Positions 28,795 to 36,909 of a stretch of DNA of 64,000 nucleotides are shown one piece after another. Both the position numbers and the translations under genes were made by a program. The DNA is from Marinomonas profundimaris (GTDB lineage: Bacteria > Pseudomonadota > Gammaproteobacteria > Pseudomonadales > Marinomonadaceae), in the NCBI RefSeq assembly GCF_000508165.1, contig NZ_AYOZ01000023.1, forward strand, positions 124,001 to 188,000. Direction: 5' to 3'. Each line of letters starts with the position of its first letter. Position 1 is the stretch's first letter. The notes under the pieces are model-generated. The model did no database searches, was not told the DNA's origin, and saw nothing but the letters and a program-made list of their open reading frames with translations.

Positions 28795-29344
28795 TTGGCG
28801 TTTCCTCTGTGTTTCGTAAAGAATCTGGTAATAAGTTTTTTCCGGTGATCAAGTGATAACACTCTTCTATCCAGTCGCTCGAAAGTTGTAACGCCAACAA
28901 AATACTCGCGACGGCCATCATGACCCAATAATGATGCATCTGCGGCGCCCATTCGCTTTGTCGGCGATAATTGAACTCGATGGCTTCTTCAAATTTACCG
29001 ATGCTCATTTTGCAAATGATAAGGACAAAGAAAATGGCGAGCGTAAAAGACAGCATGTTGAAAATATTACGAACGCGAGGTGATACCTTGTTGTAGAGAA
29101 TATCGACATTAATATGAGCGCGTTGTTGTTGCGCATACGCTCCGCCTAACGCGGCAATGTAGCCAAACAAAAACAAAGAAAGGTCATAAGCCCAAATGGT
29201 GGGTTTATTCAAAAAGTAGCGAGAGAAAACCTCAAAAGCGACGACAAAAGCTAAAACCGGCATAAGAAAAGAAATAGATTTACCGATAAAGCTCACCAAG
29301 GCATGGATCACTAAACAGTAACGCCTGATAGCTGTTTCTATCAT
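28787..29344 (-). CDS. TRAP transporter small permease (DctQ-like)
   Basis: 185-residue four-helix membrane protein of the DctQ family; FEVFSRYFLNKPTIWAYDLSLFLFG is typical. The ATG at 29344 (MIETAIRRYC) has AAAGG upstream and is preferred over an in-frame start at 29392, which would run into the upstream hairpin. Middle gene of the binding protein - small - large operon. Confidence 0.88.
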   Translation of the reverse strand: MIETAIRRYCLVIHALVSFIGKSISFLMPVLAFVVAFEVFSRYFLNKPTIWAYDLSLFLFGYIAALGGAYAQQQRAHINVDILYNKVSPRVRNIFNMLSFTLAIFFVLIICKMSIGKFEEAIEFNYRRQSEWAPQMHHYWVMMAVASILLALQLSSDWIEECYHLITGKNLLPDSLRNTEETPND

Positions 29345-29379
29345 TATTTTGTACCTTTGAAGGTGGGAAATGGAAAAAG

Positions 29380-29414
29380 AAAAGGAGATCAAATGTTACC
29401 ATGATCTCCTTTTT
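29380..29414 (-). terminator. Attenuating terminator between TRAP binding protein and permeases
   Basis: AAAAGGAGATCA and TGATCTCCTTTTT form a 12-bp stem between the binding-protein stop and the small permease start. Like the hairpin at 5518, it should keep binding protein in excess. Confidence 0.8.
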
Positions 29415-29435
29415 GTATAGCGTTACGAACTGATA

Positions 29436-30461
29436 TTAGTTGGCTTCTTTACGAAGTATGTCGATCAATTCTTTGCTGTATTTGTCAGCGGCAGAGTACT
29501 CATCCCATAGACCTGCGCCAGCGTTCGCCCAAGCAGCTTTGTCGGCATCACTTGGAGCAGTGCTCCACTGAAGGCCTTTCGCTTCCATTTCGGCAACGGC
29601 TTGAGATTCCCACAATTTAGACTTGGTCATTTGCTCGCGAGCATGAACGGTCGTCGCAGCAGAAACGATTGCTTGAAGATCAGGTGTGAGTTTTTTCCAT
29701 GCGCTGCGGTTCACAATAATAGGCAACACTTGAGCGCCTGCTAGAGGAAGTGGGTACATGTACTTCGCGACTTCAACATGGTTACCGTCACGGTGATCGA
29801 TCATGTTCGAACCAATAGAGCCGTCGATTACGCCAGTAGAAAGGCTGGTGTAAATCTCGGACCACGCGAGAGACACAGGAGAAGCGCCTAGGTTGCGTAG
29901 GAATTTACCGTAAGCGCCTGGCGCACGGATTTTCAAGCCTTTGAAATCTTCAATCGAATTGATAGGGTCTTTTGTAATGACATAAACCGCAGGCTGAATG
30001 TATGGGTCAAGCCATACTAGACCCTGTTCGCCATAGGCTTTTTTCAGAATGGGCGCCCAGCCTTTTTCTTGGAAAAGCGTTGTCAGTTCAGCGGCATCAC
30101 TGGTGCCACCAGGCAGACCAATTTCAACCAAGCCTGCAGGAAGTTCACCAGCGTGCATTGATTGGAAAGGTGCGCCCATGGTGATTAGACCGGTTTTTAC
30201 GGCACCCAAAATACCAGAAGTACCCACACCTTCACCAGAATACAATACTTGCACTTTGATTCGGCCATTGGACATAGTCTCAATGTTTTTTGCTAATCCT
30301 TCGTACACTGCGCCATACGCTGTGCCACGGCCGTATAGGTTTGCGAAGCGCCAGTTATAATCTGCAGCGTGCGCAGTAGAAGCGACAGCGCCTAGACCTA
30401 GCGTGACAGCCAAAGAACTCGCAACCAATCGTTTTTTTACTTTTAGTATCGCTTTAATCAT
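29436..30461 (-). CDS. TRAP transporter periplasmic binding protein (DctP-like)
   Basis: 341-residue binding protein. Signal peptide KVKKRLVASSLAVTLGLGAVASTAHA is followed by mature ADYNWRFANLYGRG; the RAPGAYGKFLRNLGASPVSLAWSEIYTSLSTGVIDG block carries the conserved Arg that binds a carboxylate in DctP proteins. Start chosen at 30461, where the signal peptide begins. The ligand is an unknown organic acid; the neighbouring GABA and hydroxyproline genes hint at amino-acid-like or keto-acid substrates but do not prove it. Confidence 0.91.
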   Translation of the reverse strand: MIKAILKVKKRLVASSLAVTLGLGAVASTAHAADYNWRFANLYGRGTAYGAVYEGLAKNIETMSNGRIKVQVLYSGEGVGTSGILGAVKTGLITMGAPFQSMHAGELPAGLVEIGLPGGTSDAAELTTLFQEKGWAPILKKAYGEQGLVWLDPYIQPAVYVITKDPINSIEDFKGLKIRAPGAYGKFLRNLGASPVSLAWSEIYTSLSTGVIDGSIGSNMIDHRDGNHVEVAKYMYPLPLAGAQVLPIIVNRSAWKKLTPDLQAIVSAATTVHAREQMTKSKLWESQAVAEMEAKGLQWSTAPSDADKAAWANAGAGLWDEYSAADKYSKELIDILRKEAN

Positions 30462-30861
30462 TGAGTTACCCCGAGAGCAAAAGTGCATGAAAAGATCACA
30501 TCCTGTGATGGTGTGAAGTCGTGTATTCGATACTTTCAAAAAGCCTACGTGCATTAAAGCGCGTAAAACCTATCTAAAGTTTTGTCAGCACCAAACAATC
30601 AAAAAGGGCAAAAACCTTATAAATCAGTGAACTAACGCATAGACGACGCACAAAAACGATACGTCATGTTCTATTTTGGTGCAATCCATAGATTAGGTGA
30701 TCACATCAATAAGGTGAATAATATTGATCTATCATGTTGAAAACGTGCATTATTTTTGCTTTTTTCAATGCAGGAATAAGCGGTTTAAAGGAGGGGAATT
30801 ATTCGCACCAAATTAGGGCTCTCTAAAGAATCAGACAAGCCCTAAATTGGGAGTGGATCCG
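30462..30861. other. Gene-free interval upstream of the TRAP operon
   Basis: About 400 bases, AT-rich. It must hold the TRAP promoter on the minus strand. A short palindrome ATCACA-TCC-TGTGAT at 30495-30509 lies in the presumed 5' leader. GCACCAAA or its complement recurs near 30589, 30672 and 30804. A weak stem-loop without T-tract (TTAGGGCT..AGCCCTAA, about 30810-30848) follows the chemoreceptor stop. No gene is visible. Confidence 0.5.
30495..30509. promoter_or_regulatory. Short palindrome in the TRAP leader
   Basis: ATCACA-TCC-TGTGAT, a perfect 6-bp inverted repeat 34 bases before the binding-protein start. Candidate operator; binding factor unknown. Confidence 0.35.
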
Positions 30862-32751
30862 TTATGCCACGTCGAAACGTTGTATTTGGTTCGCTAATTC
30901 TTGGGTTTGGTGATGCACATTTTTATTGGCCATTTGGATAGATTGTGTGGCGATGTGGTTATCTTTTATATCGTGAGCAATGATGTCCATGTCCTGTGCC
31001 ATTTGCGTGGTAGTCAGCGCCACCTCTTTAATCGCTTGGGTGATTTCCAACGTGTTGTTCATTGCTTCTTGTGTGTTTTTTTCGATTTCATGAATGGTAA
31101 TCACGGCGTTTTCGCCCTGCTCTTTACTGCGACTGACTTTTTCAAGGCTGAGTGTCATGGCGTCGATCACCGCTAAGGTTTCTTTCTGAATATTTTCGAC
31201 TTTGGAGGTGATTTCTCCCGATGCTTTGACGGTTTGCTCTGAGAGCGTTTTGACTTCGTCTGCGACCACAGCGAAACCGCGCCCTGCTTCGCCAGCACGA
31301 GCCGCTTCTATCGCGGCATTAAGTGCTAATAAGCTGGTTTGCTCTGCAACACCAACGATCAGCTCAATCACCACATCGATTTCTTTTGACAGTGTGCCAA
31401 GGCGCGCGACGCGTTCATTCGTATCTTGGATCGTGTCGGCCACGTCACTGATGCTGTTCATCGCGTTCTGCATGGCATTAACACCGCTTGTCGCCGAGTC
31501 ATAAGCGACTTTTGTGCCCGTTTGAACCGATTGTGTCATCGCTTGTACCGTGTCCGCTGTGGCGGAAATCTCTTCGGTTGAAGCGGCCAATGTGTTGCTG
31601 CGATCACGAATGCGCTCGCTCCCGCTGACAATGGTTTGAATGCCAGTGTCCAATTCGTCTGCGGTGAGAATGAGTTTTTCGTTGCTGTTGAGCAAATGAC
31701 GAATCAACTGACGCAGTTCATCGGACATTTGATTCGACGCAATAAACAGTTGCTGGAACTCATCTGGTTTGGTGATAAGTGTATTCTGTTGACGAGAACG
31801 GAGCTTGCCTTGTGCGACTTCTTTTAAGACGTCCAGCACGGCTTTCAGGTTGCGATTTAAGGAATGAATCACAGTCGATAAAATGAGCCCAGTGACTAAA
31901 GCAAGCAACACACAGGCTATCATCAAAGAGCGACGAGCTTGGCTGGCGGTGTCTAAGGAACGAGTTTGCGCTTGTGCCAGTAAGGTGTTTTGTAGGTAGT
32001 CGGCGCTTTTGTCCATGGATTGAGTGTATTGGCCGCTCAAAATTTCAAGCGTGCTTTCTTGTGATTTGACCGCGACCGAAAGACGAATAACAGGGGATAA
32101 AGCGTCTTCATACGTTTGCACCATGGGATTAAATACATCGCCAAAGCCGATGTTATTGATGGTGTCTTTTAGTACGTTAACGGACGTCATCAATGCCTCT
32201 TGATGGGCGGCATCGCTGTAAACAAGAAAATCTTTTTCCCGGTTTCTAACGTCTTTAAAACTGGCGGCAAAGCTCGCCAATGTGCTCAGTTTTTCGGCGA
32301 GTTCCGTAGCGGCCTGATTCAATGAGCCGAGTGCGGCGGATTGATCGTTGAGCCCAAGCGCTTGTCGAGTCTGTAAATAGTCTTCAATAGCGGCAATGTA
32401 ATTGGGTAATATGGTTTTGTTTTGATTCAGCAACGACGTGCCTTGAGAGTCGATCAAAGCGGCTCGAATTGGAAATCCTTTCGCAATGGTGTGTTTAATA
32501 TCATCAAGTTCTTGGTTTAGTGGTTCCACACCGTCTGGTGTTAATGTGGCCATTTTTCGCTCGAATTTTAAGAGAGACACTTCGAGGTTTTTGACTTGAG
32601 TGGTTAATCGACTCAGATCACTGGCATCATCTGATGCGTTCGACATCAATGACAAGTTATAGACGGAATAGGCGCCAAAACCGGCGTACCCAATACACAC
32701 AAGCATCACAATCGCGATGAGTTTCTGACGAACGGATAAAGCAAATGGCAT
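30862..32751 (-). CDS. Methyl-accepting chemotaxis protein
   Basis: 629-residue chemoreceptor. A membrane segment ([20 protein letters not shown]) is followed by a long helical periplasmic sensor (about 40-275), a second membrane segment ([20 protein letters not shown]), a HAMP-like linker and the signalling domain with the highly conserved hairpin tip ([20 protein letters not shown]). The sensor resembles helical-bimodule types that bind organic acids. The ATG at 32751 has AGGAG eight bases upstream and is preferred over an in-frame start at 32817, which lies inside the leader terminator. Its leader holds a structured RNA. Confidence 0.95.
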   Translation of the reverse strand: MPFALSVRQKLIAIVMLVCIGYAGFGAYSVYNLSLMSNASDDASDLSRLTTQVKNLEVSLLKFERKMATLTPDGVEPLNQELDDIKHTIAKGFPIRAALIDSQGTSLLNQNKTILPNYIAAIEDYLQTRQALGLNDQSAALGSLNQAATELAEKLSTLASFAASFKDVRNREKDFLVYSDAAHQEALMTSVNVLKDTINNIGFGDVFNPMVQTYEDALSPVIRLSVAVKSQESTLEILSGQYTQSMDKSADYLQNTLLAQAQTRSLDTASQARRSLMIACVLLALVTGLILSTVIHSLNRNLKAVLDVLKEVAQGKLRSRQQNTLITKPDEFQQLFIASNQMSDELRQLIRHLLNSNEKLILTADELDTGIQTIVSGSERIRDRSNTLAASTEEISATADTVQAMTQSVQTGTKVAYDSATSGVNAMQNAMNSISDVADTIQDTNERVARLGTLSKEIDVVIELIVGVAEQTSLLALNAAIEAARAGEAGRGFAVVADEVKTLSEQTVKASGEITSKVENIQKETLAVIDAMTLSLEKVSRSKEQGENAVITIHEIEKNTQEAMNNTLEITQAIKEVALTTTQMAQDMDIIAHDIKDNHIATQSIQMANKNVHHQTQELANQIQRFDVA

Positions 32752-32795
32752 GTAACGCTCCTCTGGCCGCCTTGAAGAAGACAAGCAATCAAAAT

Positions 32796-32833
32796 GAAAA
32801 AAGGCCTGTTTATCCAATAAGATAAACAGGCCT
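32796..32833 (-). terminator. Strong intrinsic terminator just upstream of the chemoreceptor gene
   Basis: On the minus strand AGGCCTGTTTATC, a 6-base loop, GATAAACAGGCCT and a T-run: a perfect 13-bp stem. It lies 45 bases before the chemoreceptor ATG, in the same direction, with no coding gene upstream on that strand, so it either ends a small RNA or acts as an attenuator. Confidence 0.9.
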
Positions 32834-32986
32834 AAAAACGTACTGGAAGAACGAGATGAAGCGCGTCACGATTACGCTTCCTCTCTAAGGTTTGATCGAG
32901 CGGTTACCCATCTTCCTTGAACGCAGAGAAACCCGACCATAACAAGTGCTCTGCTGTAACCGCACCTCTACCTTAAAGAAGCACAA
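32834..32986 (-). ncRNA. Structured leader RNA or small RNA before the chemoreceptor
   Basis: On the minus strand the stretch folds as nested stems: CTTC..AAGGT with ACCTT..GAAG, inside it GCGGTTAC with GTAACCGC, and inside that GCAGAG with CTCTGC. A further hairpin (GAAGCG..CGCTTC) follows, then the terminator. The opening AAGGTAGAGGTGCGG resembles the start of lysine-class aptamers, but the element is too short and lacks their 3' consensus. Either a riboswitch-type attenuator for the chemoreceptor or a trans-acting small RNA. Boundaries are approximate. Confidence 0.55.
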
Positions 32987-33166
32987 AGCGTGATGAAAGT
33001 AGGATAAACCGACGTAAAGTTAGAGAATCAGCGAACTTATTGTCTTCAACATTGAATATGATGACGTAAAGGCTATGAATCAGAGCGGATGACAAATTTG
33101 TTTGTTCAAAGCCGGCTCGAAACCCTAAAATGCCGCTTAAGCTGAGAACGACTATTGGGAGAGACG

Positions 33167-34105
33167 ATGAATGTAAAAAACTATTCACTGGGTCAAGTGG
33201 GTGATTACGAGATCAAGCAGTTGAAAGTGTTTAAAACCGTGGTGGATTGCGGCGGGTTTTCGGCGGCAGAAACGTCACTCAACATTGGTCGATCCACCAT
33301 TAGCTTGCACATATCCAATTTAGAGTCGCGCCTGAACCTTGTTCTGTGTAAACGTGGGCGTGGTGGTTTTTCTCTGACAGAGGAAGGTGTCATTATTTAC
33401 AAGATGACCGAAAACCTGCTCGATTCACTCGACACGTTCCGAACCACAGTGAACAATCTTAACGCCAGCTTAACCGGAAAGCTTCGCCTTGCCCTTTCCG
33501 ACAAAATTAGCCTTGATCCGCGCAGCCACTTCCCTGAGATGATTCAGCGATTTTCCTCGCAAGCGTCCGACGTGATGGTGACCACCAACGTGTCTTCCAT
33601 GTCCAATATTGAACGCATGATATTGAATGACGAAGCAGACATCGGCTTTATTCCTTATCACCGCAAACTGGATGGCCTTAATTACGTGCATTTATACAGC
33701 GACGATTGTTATCTCTATTGCGGGAAAAACCATCCATTGGCGACGATGTCCGTCAAAGACCAAGAGTTGCAGGCCGACGAATACCCAGCGACACACGCAG
33801 GATTAAAACCCCACGAAGCGGTGAGCGAACAAATTTCACACATGAACCTTACTGCGATTTCGTATTTCTATGACAGTCGGCTGGCGTTGATTTTATCCGG
33901 AAAATTTATTGGCTTTTTACCGGAACAATACGCAGAACCGTATCTCGACCGAGGTGATATTGTGGCGGTTGCACCAAGTGAACGCTCTTATACGCTAGGC
34001 GTTGCGGTGATTTGCAAAAAAACCACGCAACCGAACAAACCAAGAGAGCTATTTCTTAAAGTACTGCACCAAACCGTAGAAGAGCTGATCGCCGCGCCTT
34101 ATTGA
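33167..34105 (+). CDS. LysR-family regulator
   Basis: 312-residue LysR regulator; HTH around FKTVVDCGGFSAAETSLNIGRSTISLHISNLESRL, effector domain thereafter. The start at 33167 has GGGAGAGAC directly upstream; an in-frame ATG at 33155 would put the ribosome site inside the gene. It is divergent from the chemoreceptor and near the TRAP operon, so it may control one of them; target unproven. Confidence 0.88.
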   Translation: MNVKNYSLGQVGDYEIKQLKVFKTVVDCGGFSAAETSLNIGRSTISLHISNLESRLNLVLCKRGRGGFSLTEEGVIIYKMTENLLDSLDTFRTTVNNLNASLTGKLRLALSDKISLDPRSHFPEMIQRFSSQASDVMVTTNVSSMSNIERMILNDEADIGFIPYHRKLDGLNYVHLYSDDCYLYCGKNHPLATMSVKDQELQADEYPATHAGLKPHEAVSEQISHMNLTAISYFYDSRLALILSGKFIGFLPEQYAEPYLDRGDIVAVAPSERSYTLGVAVICKKTTQPNKPRELFLKVLHQTVEELIAAPY

Positions 34106-34116
34106 TTGGCAAGTAC

Positions 34117-35064
34117 TTAAGGCCAAGGCAAGGGTTGATGCAGAGCGGTTTTTACTCTTTGCTCGTGACGATGGCTTGTTTCGAGCTGTAACCACGCTAT
34201 AAAGGCTTCAATTCTCGCTTTACGTGGTGAGCTTTTTGCGTAGTGGGCATAGAACTGAATTTGCGTGTTAAGTGCCTTTGGATGTGCTTGCACCAAGGCG
34301 CCTGATAACAGATCGTCTTCAACCATGAATCGTGGGCATAGAAAAATACCATGCCCCGCTTTTACCGCGCTAATGCCCATATACCAAGAGTTTACTTCCG
34401 CCCAAAGCAAGCTCTTGCTACGAATCGGGCAAATGCCCAACTCATCAAACCATGAGTTCCAGCAATAGGTCGAATCCCCTACTTCAATCATCCAGCACTT
34501 TAATAAATCGGATGGCTGCGTGAACCCGATGCGCTCGGCCAATTCTGGGGAACACACAGGAATAATGTCAGACGTAATAAGCAAGCGCTGAATGGCGTTT
34601 TCTTGGCGATTCACCAAGCAATCAATGCTGACATCAATATTGCCCCCATGAATGTCTTCTTGCTCATCGGCGGAAAACAGCTTCACACTGATTTCTTGAT
34701 GGCGATCCGAAAAGCGCCACAATTTTGGCATCAACCATAAGGAAACAAAACTTTGTAAGCCAGACACTTGAAGTATGCCTTCGAGAGGTTCCAGCTTGAC
34801 GCTGTCTAAGCCTTCGCCAATGTGTTTAAACGCCTGCTCTAGGTGCTCCGCCAATTGTTGACCTTGGCTGGTGAGGCGCATGTCTCTGCCTGAGCGATAG
34901 AAAAGCGGCACTCCCAAGTAATCTTCCAACAAACGAATCTGCTGGCTGACCGCCGCTTGCGAGACGTTAAGTTGCTGTGCCGCTTTAGTATAACTGAGCG
35001 TTTGGCTTGCCACTGAAAAGTAATGGCTCGCCTTAAGATGTGTAATGCGATTGCTCATAAGCAA
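34117..35064 (-). CDS. LysR-family regulator, GcvA-like
   Basis: 315-residue LysR regulator with HTH ASQTLSYTKAAQQLNVSQAAVSQQIRLLEDYLG and an effector domain of the GcvA type. Start at 35064 or the ATG two codons later (MSNRITHL). It converges on the other LysR gene with an 11-base gap and is divergent from the small DUF1127 gene, which it may regulate. Confidence 0.87.
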   Translation of the reverse strand: MLMSNRITHLKASHYFSVASQTLSYTKAAQQLNVSQAAVSQQIRLLEDYLGVPLFYRSGRDMRLTSQGQQLAEHLEQAFKHIGEGLDSVKLEPLEGILQVSGLQSFVSLWLMPKLWRFSDRHQEISVKLFSADEQEDIHGGNIDVSIDCLVNRQENAIQRLLITSDIIPVCSPELAERIGFTQPSDLLKCWMIEVGDSTYCWNSWFDELGICPIRSKSLLWAEVNSWYMGISAVKAGHGIFLCPRFMVEDDLLSGALVQAHPKALNTQIQFYAHYAKSSPRKARIEAFIAWLQLETSHRHEQRVKTALHQPLPWP

Positions 35065-35176
35065 GTATCCAAAATAAAATCCATAAGATTTTCTAATCTA
35101 ACCTGTAAGAATATAGCGTTCGTGTTTTTCTCGGTTTAGCACCACACTAAACGCTTAACAAATGGGAGGAAAAAGC

Positions 35177-35377
35177 ATGTGGACGCTATTGGTATGGTTG
35201 AATCATAAAATAAAAGAAAGCTATGAATACCTTAAAACAGGCTATGAAGTAAAGAAAGCCAGACGAAGAGCAAAAAGAGACTTGGCCCTGTTAGGGCGCT
35301 TACCCGCGTATCTTCAGCGCGATATGGGGTTGCCGCCTTATACGGAAAGCGAAGATAGTAAAAAGCACAGACTGTAA
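35177..35377 (+). CDS. DUF1127-like small basic protein
   Basis: 66-residue basic protein. The C-terminal LGRLPAYLQRDMGLP is the pattern of the DUF1127/YjiS family (leucine-rich, then R-D-[IM]-G-L), which often lies next to LysR regulators and responds to stress or low phosphate in other proteobacteria. GGGAGG is 8 bases upstream of the ATG at 35177, so an in-frame ATG at 35162 is rejected. Function unknown. Confidence 0.72.
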   Translation: MWTLLVWLNHKIKESYEYLKTGYEVKKARRRAKRDLALLGRLPAYLQRDMGLPPYTESEDSKKHRL

Positions 35378-35410
35378 GTTTATCTAATGATTTTTGAGGC
35401 TGAGTGCTAG

Positions 35411-35436
35411 AAGTACGTATAAAAAGTACGTATAAA
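35411..35436. repeat. Tandem 13-bp duplication
   Basis: AAGTACGTATAAA occurs twice back to back, just before the gabT terminator. Probably a slippage duplication. Confidence 0.8.
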
Positions 35437-35463
35437 AAAAGCCACCGTGTTACCACAGTGGCT
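35434..35463 (-). terminator. gabT terminator
   Basis: On the minus strand AAGCCACTGTGG..CACGGTGGC followed by seven T. It ends the gabD-gabT unit. Confidence 0.85.
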
Positions 35464-35518
35464 TCGGGCAAGAATCATTCTTGCAAGCGGAAGGTGTTAC
35501 TCATTTCAAAAAAGCGAC

Positions 35519-36796
35519 TTAAACCAGTTCTTTAAAGCAGCGTTTGAAGATGTCCATGCCTTCGTCGATGATGGCCATTTCGATCGTCAAGGCAGGTAGG
35601 AAGCGAATCACGTTGCCACGAATACCACAAGACAACAGCACAAGGCCGTTTGCAGCGGCTTTTGCGGATAGTTTCTTAGCCAATTCTGGATACGGTTTGC
35701 TGACATCGCCATCGTGTACAAACTCCATAGCAATCATGGCGCCAGCATGACGAACGTCGCCGATGATCTGCGGGTATTCGGCTTGCATTGCGGTTAGGTG
35801 CTTAACGAAGTAAGCGCCTATTTCTACTGCGCGCTCGCACAGCTTCTCTTCTTCGATTACATCGAACACGGCAAGACCTGCCGCACAACCGACAGGTGAA
35901 CCGCCGTAAGTACCGCCAAGTCCTCCAGGAATCGGCGCGTCCATGATCTCGGCTTTGCCCACAACCGCTGCGATAGGGAAACCGCCCGCGATGCCTTTTG
36001 CCGCGGTCATAAGGTCCGCTTCGATGCCCGCTTGTTCGTGGCAGAACATCGTACCGGTACGAGCAAAACCAGATTGAATTTCATCCATGATCAACAAAAT
36101 ACCGTGATCGTCACACAGCGTGCGCAGTTTCTGTAGGAAGCTCGCAGACGCTTGGTAGAAACCGCCCTCGCCTTGTACTGGTTCGATGATAATAGCCGCT
36201 ACGCGAGAAGGCTCAATGTCGCAAGTAAAGCGTAGGTTTAAGTCTTCCAGAGCTTGTTCTTCCGTGATGCCCAAATAATCGTTCGGGTAAGGAATATGGA
36301 AAATATCGCTTGGGAAAGGACCAAAGCCAATCTTGTAAGGGTTCACTTTGCCGGTTAAGCCCATGGTCATGTTCGTACGACCGTGGAAACCACCGTTGAA
36401 CGCGATAATGCCAGGGCGACCCGTGTACGCACGCGCAATCTTCACGCAGTTTTCAACCGCTTCCGCGCCTGTTGTCACGAAGATGGATTTTTTCGGCGTG
36501 TTACCGGGCGCCGCCGCGTTTAGCTTTTCCGCTAACGCAACCGCAGATTCGTATGGGCTGACCATCACGCAAGTGTGAGTGAAACGTTCTACTTGCGCCA
36601 AAACGGCCGCTTTTACTTTTGGGTGATTGTGCCCTGTGTTCACCACGGCAATGCCGGCGCCAAAATCAATATGGCGTTTGCCTTCCACGTCCCAAATTTC
36701 AGCGTTTAAAGCGCGATCAACGTACACTGGCGCCATGTTACCTTGACCACGTGCGATAGCACTTTCTTTGCGTTTTTGTAGATCAGCGTTGTTCAT
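35519..36796 (-). CDS. gabT: 4-aminobutyrate--2-oxoglutarate aminotransferase
   Basis: 425-residue class III PLP aminotransferase that converts GABA to succinate semialdehyde. The PLP lysine is in TAAKGIAGGFP (about residue 267), preceded by LLIMDEIQSGFARTG, and the N-terminal DFGAGIAVVNTGHNHP is typical of GabT. It follows gabD by 113 bases, which contain a strong hairpin. Length matches E. coli GabT (426). Confidence 0.95.
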   Translation of the reverse strand: MNNADLQKRKESAIARGQGNMAPVYVDRALNAEIWDVEGKRHIDFGAGIAVVNTGHNHPKVKAAVLAQVERFTHTCVMVSPYESAVALAEKLNAAAPGNTPKKSIFVTTGAEAVENCVKIARAYTGRPGIIAFNGGFHGRTNMTMGLTGKVNPYKIGFGPFPSDIFHIPYPNDYLGITEEQALEDLNLRFTCDIEPSRVAAIIIEPVQGEGGFYQASASFLQKLRTLCDDHGILLIMDEIQSGFARTGTMFCHEQAGIEADLMTAAKGIAGGFPIAAVVGKAEIMDAPIPGGLGGTYGGSPVGCAAGLAVFDVIEEEKLCERAVEIGAYFVKHLTAMQAEYPQIIGDVRHAGAMIAMEFVHDGDVSKPYPELAKKLSAKAAANGLVLLSCGIRGNVIRFLPALTIEMAIIDEGMDIFKRCFKELV

Positions 36797-36832
36797 TTTT
36801 CTTCACCTTATCAATAGATGGCTCTAAATGTC

Positions 36833-36870
36833 ATGGTGAAAACCGCGGGCTTTGTGCGGTGTTTCACCAT
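36833..36870 (-). promoter_or_regulatory. Intergenic hairpin between gabD and gabT
   Basis: ATGGTGAAAACCGC pairs with GCGGTGTTTCACCAT (one bulge) around a 9-base loop. There is no T-tract in the transcription direction, so it is more likely an mRNA-stability or processing element than a terminator. Confidence 0.55.
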
Positions 36871-36909
36871 AAAGAGTCTGTGTTATGTCGTAAGTTATTT
36901 CGCAGCGGG

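Noticed and set aside
30580-30815. NtrC binding sites upstream of the TRAP operon
   Set aside because: Only isolated GCACCAAA half-sites are seen, not the GCAC-N7-GTGC-type palindrome, and no sigma-54 promoter was found there.
32834-32986. Lysine riboswitch before the chemoreceptor
   Set aside because: The opening AGGTAGAGGTGCG fits, but the element is about 140 bases rather than about 175, and the lysine-class 3' consensus (GGAGAGCTA-like) and five-stem layout are absent. Kept only as an unclassified structured RNA.
32752-33166. Flagellar sigma-28 promoter for the chemoreceptor
   Set aside because: No TAAA-N15-GCCGATAA match on the minus strand.
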